Notes: generated by a model not told the origin, from the letters alone. A stretch of DNA of 64,000 bases from Ramlibacter rhizophilus (GCF_004681965.1 NZ_SMLL01000001.1:248001-312000); one strand, 5' to 3'; shown: positions 35,262 to 44,170, counted from the stretch's first letter. Numbers and translations: made by a program.

Positions 35262-35756
35262 GTGAAGAAGACCTTCCTGCACCTGGAGAAGGCGACCACC
35301 GCACTGGCCATGCTGGGGGCCTGCGCCATGATGGCCGTGGCCGCCAGCCTCGGCATGTACCAGATCATCACCCGGTTCGTGCTGGAGTCGCCCGCCGAGT
35401 GGAGCGAAGTCCTGATCCGCTTCAGCCTGATCTGGATGGTGTTCCTGGGCATTCCCGCGGCCTTCCGGCAGGGCGCCATGGTCAGCGTGGACGTGCTCTA
35501 TCGCTGGAGTTCGGCGCGGATCAAGCGGGTTCTCGACTGGGTGGTGAGCCTGGCCTCGCTGCTGCTGATCGCCGTGATCGTCTGGTGGGGCTGGGACTAC
35601 GCGCAGCGCGGCGCCGTGCAGTCGATGATCGGCCTGGAGGGCGTGTCGATGTTCTGGGCCTACCTGGCGATGCCGGTGGGCGGGGTGTTCACCGCGCTGG
35701 GCATCGTGGGCAACCTGCTGGACCCGCAGCGCCACGAACTGGAGACCCAGCAATGA
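35262..35756 (+). CDS. dctQ: TRAP transporter small membrane subunit
   Basis: This encodes 164 aa from GTG 35262 behind AGGAG. Four membrane helices lie at about 16-36, 48-68, 90-112 and 128-150. The DctQ motif EWSEVLIRFSLIWMVFLG is followed by AFRQGAMVSVDVLY. It partners DctM in the inner membrane. Its stop overlaps the dctM start (ATGA at 35753-35756). Confidence 0.9.
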   Translation: MKKTFLHLEKATTALAMLGACAMMAVAASLGMYQIITRFVLESPAEWSEVLIRFSLIWMVFLGIPAAFRQGAMVSVDVLYRWSSARIKRVLDWVVSLASLLLIAVIVWWGWDYAQRGAVQSMIGLEGVSMFWAYLAMPVGGVFTALGIVGNLLDPQRHELETQQ

Positions 35757-37030
35757 GCCTCATCATGCTGTCGACCATGGCGCTGCTGTTCGCGCTCACG
35801 GTCTCGGTAGCCGTGTCCATCGGCCTGGCGGCCGTCCTGGGCGTGCAGGTCGCCAACATCAACATGCTGATCTCCGTGAAGGAGATCTACAGCTCGATCA
35901 ACAAGTTTCCGCTGGCGGCGATTCCGTTCTTCATCCTCGCCGGCAACATCATGGAGACCGGCGGCATCTCGCGCCGCCTGGTGGACTTCGCCAAGAGCCT
36001 GGTGGGCGGCGTGCAGGGCGGCCTGCCCATGACGGTGGTGCTCACCTGCATGATCTTCGCGGCCGTGTCGGGCTCGTCGGTGGCCACCACGTTCGCCATC
36101 GGCGCCATCCTCATCCCGGCCCTGGTCAAGCTCGGCTACCCGCGCAGCTATGCCGCGGCGCTGCAGGCCACCAGCGCCGAACTGGGCGTGGTGATTCCGC
36201 CTTCCATCCCCATGATCCTGTACGGCGTCAGTGCCGAGGTCTCCATCGGCGAACTGTTCATCGCCGGGTTCGGCCCGGGCCTGCTGATCGGCGGGTCGCT
36301 GATGCTGTTCGTATGGGCATGGTGCAAGTTCAAGGGCTGGGGCAAGCACGACGGGGAAGGGCGCCTGGGCGTTGGCCAAGCCACGCTGAAGGCGGGCTGG
36401 GCGCTGATGATGCCGGTGATCATCCTGGGCGGCATCTACGGAGGCATCTTCACGCCCACCGAAGCGGCGGCCGTGGCGGTCTTCTATGCGCTGATCGTGG
36501 GCACCTTGATCTACCGCGAGATCCGCATCGCCGACCTGTATCGCATCCTGCGCAAGTCGGTCATTTCCAGCGCGGTCATCATGTTCATCATCGCCACCGC
36601 GGGACTGTTCGCCTTCCTGCTCACGCGCGCCGGCGTGCCGACGGCCATCGGCGAGTGGCTGCAAGCGGTGCTCAAGTCGCCGGTGTACTTCCTGCTCGGG
36701 GTGAATGCGGCGCTGTTCGTGATCGGCATGTTCATCGAGACCAGCGCCGCCATCCTGGTGCTGGCACCGATCCTCGCGCCGGTGGCCGTGCACTTCGGCA
36801 TCGACCCGGTCCACTTCGGCCTCATCATGGTGGTGAACCTGGCGATGGGCATGATCACGCCGCCCTTCGGCGTGAACCTGTTCGCCGCCTGCACCGTGGC
36901 GCGCCTGTCGCTCGACCAGATCATCCGCGACCTGCTGCCCTTCGTGCTGGTGATCCTGGCCTGCCTGATGGTGATCACTTTCGTGCCGCAGCTGTCGCTT
37001 TTCCTGCGCGACCTGCTCTACGCACGATGA
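35753..37030 (+). CDS. dctM: TRAP transporter large membrane subunit
   Basis: This encodes 425 aa with about 12 membrane segments, the normal size for DctM. Family landmarks are FPLAAIPFFILAGNIMETGG, VSGSSVATTFAIGAILIP, ATSAELGVVIPPSIPMILYG, GGIFTPTEAAAVAVFYAL, and AMGMITPPFGVNLF. It forms the sodium-driven symport channel with DctQ. It is the last gene of the four-carbon acid operon. Confidence 0.93.
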   Translation: MSLIMLSTMALLFALTVSVAVSIGLAAVLGVQVANINMLISVKEIYSSINKFPLAAIPFFILAGNIMETGGISRRLVDFAKSLVGGVQGGLPMTVVLTCMIFAAVSGSSVATTFAIGAILIPALVKLGYPRSYAAALQATSAELGVVIPPSIPMILYGVSAEVSIGELFIAGFGPGLLIGGSLMLFVWAWCKFKGWGKHDGEGRLGVGQATLKAGWALMMPVIILGGIYGGIFTPTEAAAVAVFYALIVGTLIYREIRIADLYRILRKSVISSAVIMFIIATAGLFAFLLTRAGVPTAIGEWLQAVLKSPVYFLLGVNAALFVIGMFIETSAAILVLAPILAPVAVHFGIDPVHFGLIMVVNLAMGMITPPFGVNLFAACTVARLSLDQIIRDLLPFVLVILACLMVITFVPQLSLFLRDLLYAR

Positions 37031-37184
37031 CCCCAGCGGGCTTCCTTCGGCTTGCGGACACGGCCGTGCTGACTGGCGGGGGCCCACGGCCCGCGCGCAC
37101 CCCGTGTAAACCCTCATGGCCACCGCCGTCCTCGGCTGCGGCTTTCAAATCTAAGATGCGCCGGCATAACAAAAGGAGACACGC

Positions 37185-37640
37185 ATGGCCACCGAATTGA
37201 AGGTGAATGGAAAGTCCACCCGGGTCGACGTCGATCCCGCCACCCCGCTGCTGTGGGTCCTGCGGGAGCACCTGCAGCTGACCGGGACGAAGTTCGGCTG
37301 CGGCATCGCCCAGTGCGGCGCGTGCACGGTGCATGTGGACGGCGAGGCCACGCGCTCGTGCACCACGCCCGTCGCCGCGGTGGCCGGCAAGTCCGTGACG
37401 ACCATCGAGGGCCTGTCCCCCACCGGGGAGCACAAGCTGCAGAAGGCCTGGATCGCCGAGCAGGTGCCGCAGTGCGGTTACTGCCAGTCCGGCCAGATCA
37501 TGCAGGCCGCCACCCTCCTGGCCCGCAACGCCAACCCGAGCCGCGAGCAGATCGTGCGCCACATGGACGGCAACATCTGCCGCTGCGGCACCTACCAGCG
37601 CATCGTCAAGGCGATCGAGCGCGCCGCCAAGGAGGCCTGA
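37185..37640 (+). CDS. 2Fe-2S subunit of a molybdenum hydroxylase (IorA type)
   Basis: This encodes 151 aa from ATG 37185 behind AAGGAG. Two [2Fe-2S] clusters are visible: a plant-type cluster with Cys39, 44, 47 and 59 ([17 protein letters not shown]) and an all-helical C-terminal cluster with Cys97, 100, 132 and 134 (CGYCQSGQ and CRCG). It transfers electrons from the molybdenum subunit encoded one base downstream. The closest named type is isoquinoline 1-oxidoreductase alpha, but the family also includes aldehyde oxidases. No FAD subunit is present, typical of the IorAB branch. Confidence 0.9.
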   Translation: MATELKVNGKSTRVDVDPATPLLWVLREHLQLTGTKFGCGIAQCGACTVHVDGEATRSCTTPVAAVAGKSVTTIEGLSPTGEHKLQKAWIAEQVPQCGYCQSGQIMQAATLLARNANPSREQIVRHMDGNICRCGTYQRIVKAIERAAKEA

Positions 37641-37641
37641 G

Positions 37642-39870
37642 ATGAACGACACGAACCTTCACGAGGCGCCCCTCGCGACCACGCGCCGCGGCTTTCTGGT
37701 CGGCGCGGGCAGCCTGACCTTCTCCGCCGTGCTCGGCCTGGGCACGGGCGGCATCACCGAGTCGCACGCCGCCACCGGAAAGCTGCAACCCAATGCCTGG
37801 TTGACGATCCATGCGGATGGCACGGTGACCATCATGGCGCCCGTGGCCGAGATGGGGCAGGGCACCCTGACCGCGCTGCCGATGCTCGTGGCCGAGGAAC
37901 TCGACGCCGACTGGAGCAAGGTCAAGGCGGAGTTCGCGCCGCCCAACCCGGCCCTCTACGGCAACCCGCACCCCATCCTCCGGGGCGGCCAGGCAACGGT
38001 CGCCAGCGTCGCCGTGCCGGGGTACTTCACGCCGCTTCGCATCGCCGGCGCGCAGGCGCGTGCCGTGCTCATGCAGGCGGCCGCCGACAAGTGGGGCGTG
38101 CCCGTTGGCGAGCTGAGCACGGACACCGGCAAGGTGCTGCATGCCAAGAGCGGCCGCAGCCTGGGCTATGGCGAGATCGCCAGCTTCGCCAGCGTGCCGG
38201 CGGAGCTGCCGAAGATCACGCCGGCGGACCTGAAGCAGCCCGGCCAGTACAAGCTCGTGGGCAAGACGACCATCGGCCGCGCCGACGTGCCGAGCAAGGT
38301 CACGGGGCAGGCGAAGTTCGGCATCGACGTGATCGTGCCCGACATGCTCTATGCCACGGTGCTGGAGTCGCCCATGGAGGGCGCCAAGGCCGTCAACGTG
38401 GACGCGGACGCTGCCAAGGCGGTGCCGGGAATCACGCACGTGATCACGCTGCCTTTCGGCGTGGCCGTGGTCGGCAACACGGTGGAGGCCACGCGCAGGG
38501 CGCGGCAACTGCTGCACGAGAAGGTGCGCTGGGACACGAGCGCCGCCGCGGCGGCCAAGTTCGATTCGGTGCGCGCGAGAGCGGAGTACGAGCGCCACGG
38601 CAAGGACGCCGCCGCCAAGCCGCTGGACGCCTACAAGCGCGGCGATGCCGACAAGGCGCTCGGCGAGGGCGGCAAGGTGATCGAGGCGACCTACTGGTCC
38701 GAGCACGTGTGCCACGCCCAGATGGAGCCGATGAACTGCACCGTGCGCGTGGCCCAGGACGGCCAGTCCTGCGAGATCTGGGCCGGCAGCCAGGCGCCGG
38801 CGGGCGTGGTGGCGGTGGCCTCCGGCATCCTGAAGACCACTCCCGACAAGGTCCGCTTCCACCAGCAGCTGATGGGAGGCGGCTTCGGGCGGCGCATCGC
38901 CTCCGACATCGTGGCGCAGGCCGTGGTGGTCGCCAACGCGGTGAAGCCGCGCGCGGTCAAGCTGATCCTCACGCGCGAAGACGACATGGTGGCGGCGCGG
39001 CCGCGGCCCATGACCCACCACGTCCTGCGGGCCCGGCTGGACGAGCAGGGCCGCATCGCGGGTTGGAAGCACCGCATCGTGGCCGAGAACGTGGACGCGG
39101 TCGCGGCGCCGCCCCGCTTCCAGGCGACCGGTGGCAAGGACTACATCGGCTGGCAAGGCTCGGACCTGCCCCATTACGCGATCCCGAACTACGTCTCCGA
39201 AGGCGTGCGCGAACTGCGCGGCATGCGCGTCCAGCCCTTCCGCGGCATCGGATCGGGCCACAACAAGTTCGCGGTCGAGAGCTTCCTGGACGAGATCGCC
39301 GCCGAGCGCGGCATCGACCCGCTGGAGTTCCGCCTCTCGTTGACCCGCGAGGACCCGCGCGCCTCGGCGGTGTTGCGCGAGGTGGCGCGCATGTCCGACT
39401 GGGGCCGCCAGCGCCCCGGGCGCGGCATGGGCATCGCCTTTGCGGACTACCACGGCAGCCTGTCCGCCGGTGTGGCCGAGATCTCGCTGGACCGCGCCAC
39501 CGGCAAGATCAAGGTCCACAACTACTGGGTGGCCGCCGACACGGGGCTGGCCATCCAGCCGCAGAACGTGCTCGCGCAGATCGAGGGCGCCGTCGTCTGG
39601 GGCCTCTCGGTGGCGCTCTTCGAGCAGCTGGACGTGAAGGACGGCGCCATCGTGCAGACCAACTTCCACGACTACCCCGTGCTGCGCATGAGCGACATGC
39701 CGGAGATCCACACCAGCCTGATCCCCTCGCAAGTGCCGCCCACCGGCGTGGGCGAACTCGGCGTGGCCGCTGTGGCCCCGGCGATCGGCAACGCGCTCTT
39801 CAGGCTCACGGGCCAACGCGCAAGGCAGTTGCCGATGTCGGCGGCGGTGGTGAAAGGCCTGGTGGTCTGA
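37642..39870 (+). CDS. Molybdopterin-binding subunit of an IorB-type hydroxylase/aldehyde oxidoreductase
   Basis: This encodes 742 aa. A Tat signal is present (TTRRGFLVGAGSL, Arg15-Arg16), so the folded enzyme is exported to the periplasm with its partner. Xanthine-oxidase-family features are MAPVAEMGQGTLTALPMLVA, MGGGFGRRI, RGIGSGHNKFAVESFLDE, and the catalytic Glu705 in PTGVGELGVAA. Isoquinoline 1-oxidoreductase beta is the nearest named relative; N-heterocycles or aldehydes are possible substrates. Neither an electron-accepting cytochrome nor a XdhC-like maturation factor is adjacent. Confidence 0.9.
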   Translation: MNDTNLHEAPLATTRRGFLVGAGSLTFSAVLGLGTGGITESHAATGKLQPNAWLTIHADGTVTIMAPVAEMGQGTLTALPMLVAEELDADWSKVKAEFAPPNPALYGNPHPILRGGQATVASVAVPGYFTPLRIAGAQARAVLMQAAADKWGVPVGELSTDTGKVLHAKSGRSLGYGEIASFASVPAELPKITPADLKQPGQYKLVGKTTIGRADVPSKVTGQAKFGIDVIVPDMLYATVLESPMEGAKAVNVDADAAKAVPGITHVITLPFGVAVVGNTVEATRRARQLLHEKVRWDTSAAAAAKFDSVRARAEYERHGKDAAAKPLDAYKRGDADKALGEGGKVIEATYWSEHVCHAQMEPMNCTVRVAQDGQSCEIWAGSQAPAGVVAVASGILKTTPDKVRFHQQLMGGGFGRRIASDIVAQAVVVANAVKPRAVKLILTREDDMVAARPRPMTHHVLRARLDEQGRIAGWKHRIVAENVDAVAAPPRFQATGGKDYIGWQGSDLPHYAIPNYVSEGVRELRGMRVQPFRGIGSGHNKFAVESFLDEIAAERGIDPLEFRLSLTREDPRASAVLREVARMSDWGRQRPGRGMGIAFADYHGSLSAGVAEISLDRATGKIKVHNYWVAADTGLAIQPQNVLAQIEGAVVWGLSVALFEQLDVKDGAIVQTNFHDYPVLRMSDMPEIHTSLIPSQVPPTGVGELGVAAVAPAIGNALFRLTGQRARQLPMSAAVVKGLVV

Positions 39871-40074
39871 GGCCGCAACGGCGCCAGGGCTGGGGGCTGG
39901 CAATGCAGCCGCCAAGCGTGATCTAGCCCTTGAGTCATCGGCCGTGACCTGAACTGCGTCTACTGCAGGCGTGAGTTTGACGAGGACGTCTCCGGTCCGG
40001 GAGCAGGACTCCCGACCGGGGAACACCTGTCAATGACCTATCGCGAGTGAATGCCGCGCTACTGCGCTCTGCTG
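39871..40074. other. Intergenic gap with a strong hairpin
   Basis: CCGGTCCGGGAG (39992-40003) pairs with CTCCCGACCGG (40009-40019), with a single bulged C and a five-base loop. It lies 120 bases after the molybdenum hydroxylase stop and 55 bases before the tautomerase start. Terminator or leader function is unclear because no T-run is present. Confidence 0.4.
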
Positions 40075-40470
40075 ATGCCTTACCTTCAACTGGATGTCCC
40101 ACGCAACTACTCTGTTGCGGACAAGAAGCGACTCGCCGAGGCGATGGGCGAGACTTACGCGCGCATGATGTCCGTGGACATCCGGCGAATCAGCGTAGCT
40201 ATCCGCGAGCTGGGTGAGGGAGGGGTCTGGAGAATTCCTGAGATCGGAGGCGAGGCCGTCCCGGTGTCCCTGATGATGCTGGACATCCGGAGGGGGCGGC
40301 CGGCGCAGCTGCGGATGGAAGTCGCCAAGGCGCTCTGCGCGCACTGCAAGGACATCCTCGGCATTCCGGAAGACCGGCTCAACGTCGAGTTCACTCAGCA
40401 TGACGGGGACGAGATGTACCACCCGACACTTGGCGGCTACAGCCCCGATTGGAAGCCTGGCGAGGCCTGA
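40075..40470 (+). CDS. Tautomerase-superfamily protein
   Basis: This encodes 131 aa from ATG 40075, chosen because it exposes Pro1 after Met removal (MPYLQLDVP), the catalytic residue of the superfamily. An upstream in-frame ATG at 40051 also encodes MP and cannot be excluded. Segments DVPRNYSVADKKRLAEAMGE and DIRRISVAIRELGEGG fit a 4-oxalocrotonate-tautomerase/cis-CaaD-like doubled beta-alpha-beta fold of about 130 residues. The reaction is unknown; these enzymes tautomerise or hydrate small unsaturated keto acids. Confidence 0.78.
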   Translation: MPYLQLDVPRNYSVADKKRLAEAMGETYARMMSVDIRRISVAIRELGEGGVWRIPEIGGEAVPVSLMMLDIRRGRPAQLRMEVAKALCAHCKDILGIPEDRLNVEFTQHDGDEMYHPTLGGYSPDWKPGEA

Positions 40471-40514
40471 GCGGTCACGAACGATCTGCCGCACGGCTTT
40501 ACTTCCATCGGGAT

Positions 40515-40546
40515 GACTGCTCTCGGCCAGGAGCGGACTTCGGATT
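40515..40546. repeat. Dispersed intergenic repeat, copy 1
   Basis: The element has the core CGGCCAGGAGCGGAC, shared with other intergenic copies downstream. This copy reads GACTGCTCTCGGCCAGGAGC at its start. It lies 45 bases after the tautomerase stop. Confidence 0.6.
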
Positions 40547-40617
40547 GCACGGTCGCAGCCTGAGCCGCTAACCCCATCGGTGTTTGCAGCCTTGGCTCGA
40601 TGCCCTCTTCGTTCGGG

Positions 40618-40854
40618 CTACGTTGCCAGCGCTACCAGTCTCTTGCGTTCCATATCGAGGAGCCCCTCGCGTCCTAGGGCCTGCTTCGCCTTGGTGTCGC
40701 CCTCAGCAATGAGCTCCAGGGCGCAGGCGCTGGCCAGCTTCCTGCCAACGGGAGTAGCGCGATGGTCAACTCCCATGGGGTGCTCAGCTTCGATCAGCTC
40801 GCGGGACGCGCCATCCAGTCGGCTGTGCATCCTATCCGAGAGACGTTCCGTCAT
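40618..40854 (-). CDS. Small charged hypothetical protein
   Basis: This encodes 78 aa from ATG 40852-40854 with CGGAGC just upstream. It is hydrophilic and predicted largely helical (MTERLSDRMHSRLDGASREL, later LASACALELIAEGDTKAKQA). No family is recognised. The open frame extends upstream but with an unlikely Cys/Arg-rich composition. Coding status is plausible from amino-acid balance but unproven. Confidence 0.45.
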   Translation of the reverse strand: MTERLSDRMHSRLDGASRELIEAEHPMGVDHRATPVGRKLASACALELIAEGDTKAKQALGREGLLDMERKRLVALAT

Positions 40855-40984
40855 GCTCCGAGAAACTACCGTCCCACGACCACAAGGTAGGCAAGCACGC
40901 GGGATCCTTGTCGGCATTGAGCGGAGCCGACAGGCTGCTGGCACTTGTGACACAAGTGTCGGGGCAGGTACGCCGCAGCGGCAG

Positions 40985-41320
40985 CTATCTGAACTCCTGA
41001 CACGCCTTCACGGCGTGCGCCGTCGTTTTTAGCTTGCTGTTCATACAGGCGGACCGGGCTGCCGCCAAGCATGCCGCCGCAGCCATGTCTTGCTCCTGCC
41101 TGGTCTGCCTGCGCAGCGCGGGGACGACCGCGGCCTGGAACGTCTTGCCGCAATCGCCGCTAATGGTCGGATCGTCGTTGTGCCGCGCAAGCTCTGTCAC
41201 GACGTCCCATGCTCGGTACGCAACGTCAAATGGTGGCGCCGCTGGTCCGGACCGGGCACTGGTGATGAGGGCTAGCATCATCGTGGCGCAAGCGATGCAT
41301 CTGTAAAGCGGAGCTTTCAT
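40985..41320 (-). CDS. Putative exported hypothetical protein
   Basis: This encodes 111 aa from ATG 41318-41320. The N-terminus LYRCIACATMMLALITSARS resembles a signal peptide, and the mature part has four Cys (GDCGKT, AAACLAA, SACMN, KACQEF) that could form disulfides in the periplasm. No family is recognised, and the ribosome site is weak. It lies upstream of the preceding small gene on the same strand. Confidence 0.5.
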   Translation of the reverse strand: MKAPLYRCIACATMMLALITSARSGPAAPPFDVAYRAWDVVTELARHNDDPTISGDCGKTFQAAVVPALRRQTRQEQDMAAAACLAAARSACMNSKLKTTAHAVKACQEFR

Positions 41321-41391
41321 GGGGTGCCTTCGCGACTGCGGGGAAGTGAAAGTCTACGTCGGGGGCACCTTGGTACGACCGGGGCAGAAAA

Positions 41392-41420
41392 CGCGGCTTC
41401 CGGCCAGGAGCGGACATCCG
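41392..41420. repeat. Dispersed intergenic repeat, copy 2
   Basis: GCGGCTTCCGGCCAGGAGCG followed by GACATCCGC lies in the gap between the exported hypothetical and the OsmC-like gene. It shares 18 contiguous bases with copy 3. Confidence 0.7.
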
Positions 41421-41481
41421 CTTGCGCGTATCCCGCATCTGCCGCGTGCGCTTACGACGGCATCAGAGGTGTGATAAACGC

Positions 41482-41883
41482 TCAGTCGAGGACAAGCCGG
41501 ACCGGGAGCCCCGCGCGCAGGGTGTTGTGCACTTCTGCGACGGCATCCGTCTCGCGCACCAAGCGGTGCAAGAGCGCGGGCGGGGATGAACTGCCGATCC
41601 GGGCGGTGTAGCTTATGTTTTCTGCCGCGAGTCCAACGCCTGGAAATTCAGCCGTCGCTTCGACAACGGCGCTGTCGATGTGGACGCCCAGGCGCTGCGC
41701 CTCACGATAGAGGTCATTGCAATAGCAGGTCGCTAGGGCGAGCATCAGGAACTCGCCGCCGTTCACGGCGGAACCCGGACCACCGGCCTTGCGGGGCACC
41801 GACAGGCTTTGCGCTGTGTCGCCGGTGCGGACGGTGACCTCGTGGGCGTCGGTGGAGCTGGTGATGGTTGCGACGATGCGCAT
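41482..41883 (-). CDS. OsmC-family protein
   Basis: This encodes 133 aa from ATG 41881-41883 behind GGGAGGAAGC. The OsmC/Ohr fold is indicated by GGPGSAVNGGEFLMLALATC near residues 34-53 and SAVVEATAEFPG. Cys53 (with Cys55) is at the position of the first redox Cys. The second redox Cys, normally near residue 115-125, is absent; the region reads ETDAVAEVHNTLRAG. A classical two-Cys peroxidase cycle is therefore unlikely and it may be a YhfA-like member of unknown activity. Confidence 0.8.
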   Translation of the reverse strand: MRIVATITSSTDAHEVTVRTGDTAQSLSVPRKAGGPGSAVNGGEFLMLALATCYCNDLYREAQRLGVHIDSAVVEATAEFPGVGLAAENISYTARIGSSSPPALLHRLVRETDAVAEVHNTLRAGLPVRLVLD

Positions 41884-41944
41884 GCTTCCTCCCTCGGGCA
41901 TGGGATATAGGGAAGTGTAGGCGGCGCGGGCGGACCCGACGGTG

Positions 41945-41972
41945 CCCGCTTCCGGCCAGGAGCGGCCGTTCT
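41945..41972. repeat. Dispersed intergenic repeat, copy 3
   Basis: CCCGCTTCCGGCCAGGAGCG followed by GCCGTTCT lies between the OsmC-like start and the stop of the next minus-strand gene. Confidence 0.7.
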
Positions 41973-41993
41973 GTCTCGACGCTTCAGCACGCG

Positions 41994-42464
41994 TCAATCG
42001 CGCGAGCGGATTCCCAACCAGCGCGCCAGCCGGTCCCGCCAGATGTCGCGACCGGCCCGACGGTAATCGCGCAGCCACCCGCGGGTTGGCGGCATGCGGC
42101 GCACGACCCATTGCGCCAGGACGATGAAGGTCACCATCCAGAATAGGCTGATCCACAACGCGGCCCACCAGCCGTGGCCGGCTTGTTCGAGTCCTTCGCG
42201 CAGCGCAGATCGCAGCACGATCACGCCGAAGAACGGCACGGCCACGATACACAGGTAGCCGAGCAGGAACCTGGTGAGGCCAAGCCGACGGCGGCGTTCG
42301 CTGGAAACCAGGGACGAGGTGGCCGCCGAAATCAGCAGCACCAGGGCGAACCAAGGCAGCTGTTCGCTTGCACGCTCGACGAAGGCATTTGCGAGGATCT
42401 CGGGCACGGGCGCTAGGACCCACCAAGCGCGGGTGCCTGGCGATTCAGGCAGGGTAGCCGACAT
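41994..42464 (-). CDS. Membrane protein, unknown
   Basis: This encodes 156 aa from ATG 42462-42464. Three hydrophobic segments are seen: PWFALVLLISAATSSLV (about 36-53), FLLGYLCIVAVPFFGVIVL (about 64-85) and WWAALWISLFWMVTFIVLAQ (about 98-120). A basic cytoplasmic tail follows (RRAGRDIWRDRLARWLG). No family is recognised with confidence. Confidence 0.65.
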   Translation of the reverse strand: MSATLPESPGTRAWWVLAPVPEILANAFVERASEQLPWFALVLLISAATSSLVSSERRRRLGLTRFLLGYLCIVAVPFFGVIVLRSALREGLEQAGHGWWAALWISLFWMVTFIVLAQWVVRRMPPTRGWLRDYRRAGRDIWRDRLARWLGIRSRD

Positions 42465-42585
42465 GGAGCGACAGTGGGTCCCCGGTGGCAACTTGGCCGC
42501 GCGGTGATGGGAGTGACCACCAGCGACCTGAGCAGCACGCGGGGGGGGCAGCCGGTCAGGCTTCTTCAGCCAACCGCTTCGCGCG

Positions 42586-42609
42586 CCTGCTTCCGGCCAG
42601 CAGCGCCCC
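42586..42609. repeat. Dispersed intergenic repeat, diverged copy 4
   Basis: CCTGCTTCCGGCCAGCAGCG matches the repeat core with one change (GGAG to GCAG). It lies in the gap upstream of the minus-strand membrane gene and beyond the RhlE stop. Confidence 0.45.
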
Positions 42610-42668
42610 TTCTCTGCGCCAGCTCGGCGGCGAGGAAGTCAGAGGCGCCTGCCTGCGTGCCGCCGCTT

Positions 42669-43946
42669 CTACGATCCCTTCGCTCCGCGCTGCCCCGCCG
42701 CAGCCGCAGCCGCCCGCAGTTTGTCTTTCTTGCTCGGCCGCTTTCCCTTGATGCCGCCGCTGCCGGGAATGGCCTCGGGCGTGGTCGGCGCCACGTCGGC
42801 CGGCTCGAAGCCCGCGAGCTGTTCACGCGGCAACACGAGCTTCGTCCGCTTTTCGATCAGCCTGAAATGCGCCTGCGTGCCGGCACTCGTGAAGCTCACG
42901 GCGAGTCCGCCGGCACCGGCGCGGCCTGTGCGGCCGATGCGGTGCACGTAGTCGTCCGCGGAGCGCGGCAGGTCGTAGTTGACCACCACCTGCAGGCCGG
43001 GGATGTCGATGCCGCGCGCCGCCAGGTCGGTGGTCACCAGCACATCCAAGCGGCTGTCCTTGAACTGCGCCAGCACTTCGGTGCGGCGCGACTGGCTCAT
43101 GTCGCCGTGCAGCGGTGCAGCGCGCAGGCCGCGGCCTTCAAGCTTGCGCGCGACGTGTTCGGTGGCATACCGGGTGGCCACGAACACCAGCACCCGCCGC
43201 CAGCCCTCCTGCTCGACCAGATGACGCAGCAGCTCGGTCCGGCGCGGCGCATCGACTGTGATCACCCGGTGGACGATGGCGGGTTCCAGGCGAGGTTCGG
43301 TGGTGGCATCGACCCGCGCCGGGTCGCGCAGCAAGCCATCGGCCAGCGCCTGCACCTCCGGCGGGAAGGTTGCCGAGAACAGCAGGTTCTGCCTATGGGG
43401 CGGCAGTGCGGCCAGCACACGTTCGCGTTCGGCTGAAAAGCCCAGGTCCAGCAGGCGGTCGGCCTCGTCCAGGACCAGTGCCTCGACGGTATCGAGCCGT
43501 ACCGCATTTTTCTCCAGCAGGTCCAGCAGCCGGCCCGGCGTGGCCACCACGACGTCGGCACCGCCCCGCAGCGCCATCATCTGCGGGTTGACCGAAACGC
43601 CGCCATGAAGCACCGCGACCTTGAGCGCACGAGGGCAGCTCGCTCCCAGCCGGCGAAAGGTCTCGCCGACCTGCGCCGCCAGTTCTCGCGTCGGCACCAG
43701 CACGAGGGCGCGCACGCGCCGGAACGCATGCGGCCGACGGTCGATGAACCGCTGCAGCAAGGGCAGCGCGAACGCGGCGGTCTTGCCGGAGCCGGTCGGC
43801 GCCAAGGCGAGCAGGTCCTGGCCGCGCAGCAGGAGCGGGATGACCTCGACCTGGATGGCGGTGGGCGTCGCATAGCCCGCTTCGGCGCACGCCTGCAGCA
43901 GCGGCGCGGACAGGCCCAGCGACGCGAAGTTCGTGACGCCGCTCAT
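42669..43946 (-). CDS. rhlE: DEAD-box RNA helicase (RhlE type)
   Basis: This encodes 425 aa from ATG 43944-43946. All helicase motifs are present: the Q motif region FASLGLSAPLLQACAEAGYA, Walker A PTGSGKT (50-56), PTRELA, TPGR, DEAD, SAT, and HRIGRTGR. A Lys/Ala-rich basic tail (KGKRPSKKDKLRAAAAAAGQ) follows the second RecA domain, as in RhlE proteins. It unwinds RNA duplexes in ribosome assembly or RNA decay. Its start overlaps the stop of a small upstream gene (ATGA). It is back-to-back with dbpA. Confidence 0.88.
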   Translation of the reverse strand: MSGVTNFASLGLSAPLLQACAEAGYATPTAIQVEVIPLLLRGQDLLALAPTGSGKTAAFALPLLQRFIDRRPHAFRRVRALVLVPTRELAAQVGETFRRLGASCPRALKVAVLHGGVSVNPQMMALRGGADVVVATPGRLLDLLEKNAVRLDTVEALVLDEADRLLDLGFSAERERVLAALPPHRQNLLFSATFPPEVQALADGLLRDPARVDATTEPRLEPAIVHRVITVDAPRRTELLRHLVEQEGWRRVLVFVATRYATEHVARKLEGRGLRAAPLHGDMSQSRRTEVLAQFKDSRLDVLVTTDLAARGIDIPGLQVVVNYDLPRSADDYVHRIGRTGRAGAGGLAVSFTSAGTQAHFRLIEKRTKLVLPREQLAGFEPADVAPTTPEAIPGSGGIKGKRPSKKDKLRAAAAAAGQRGAKGS

Positions 43947-44170
43947 GGCGAGCGGTGCAGCCGGGGCGCGGAGAGCGCCTGCAGGCTTTCGGTGATGGCG
44001 GCATCCACGTCGCGCCACTTGCCGGTCAGCCGCGCGGCGTCGAGCGCTTTTTCCAAGGCACGCAGGTCGCGGACGCTGGGCGCCACCTTGATCTGGGCGA
44101 TCGCGGCCGCCGGGTTGCCGGCGCGCAGCAGGGCCAGGATCTTGCCGGGCCAGGCAGGGGAGTGACTCAC
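43943..44170 (-). CDS. Small conserved-looking protein coupled to rhlE
   Basis: This encodes 75 aa if the GTG at 44168-44170 is the start (SHSPAWPGKILALLRAGN), or 85 aa from an ATG at 44200; neither has a strong ribosome site. It is predicted helical, with IAQIKVAPSVRDLRALEKAL and WRDVDAAITESLQAL. Its stop overlaps the rhlE ATG by four bases, so it is co-translated. I do not recognise the family. Confidence 0.6.
   Translation of the reverse strand: MSHSPAWPGKILALLRAGNPAAAIAQIKVAPSVRDLRALEKALDAARLTGKWRDVDAAITESLQALSAPRLHRSP

Noticed and set aside
37606..40026. 806-codon open frame antisense to the molybdenum hydroxylase gene
   Set aside because: It is His/Arg/Gly-rich noise. The sense strand encodes a full xanthine-oxidase-family protein with a Tat signal and catalytic Glu.
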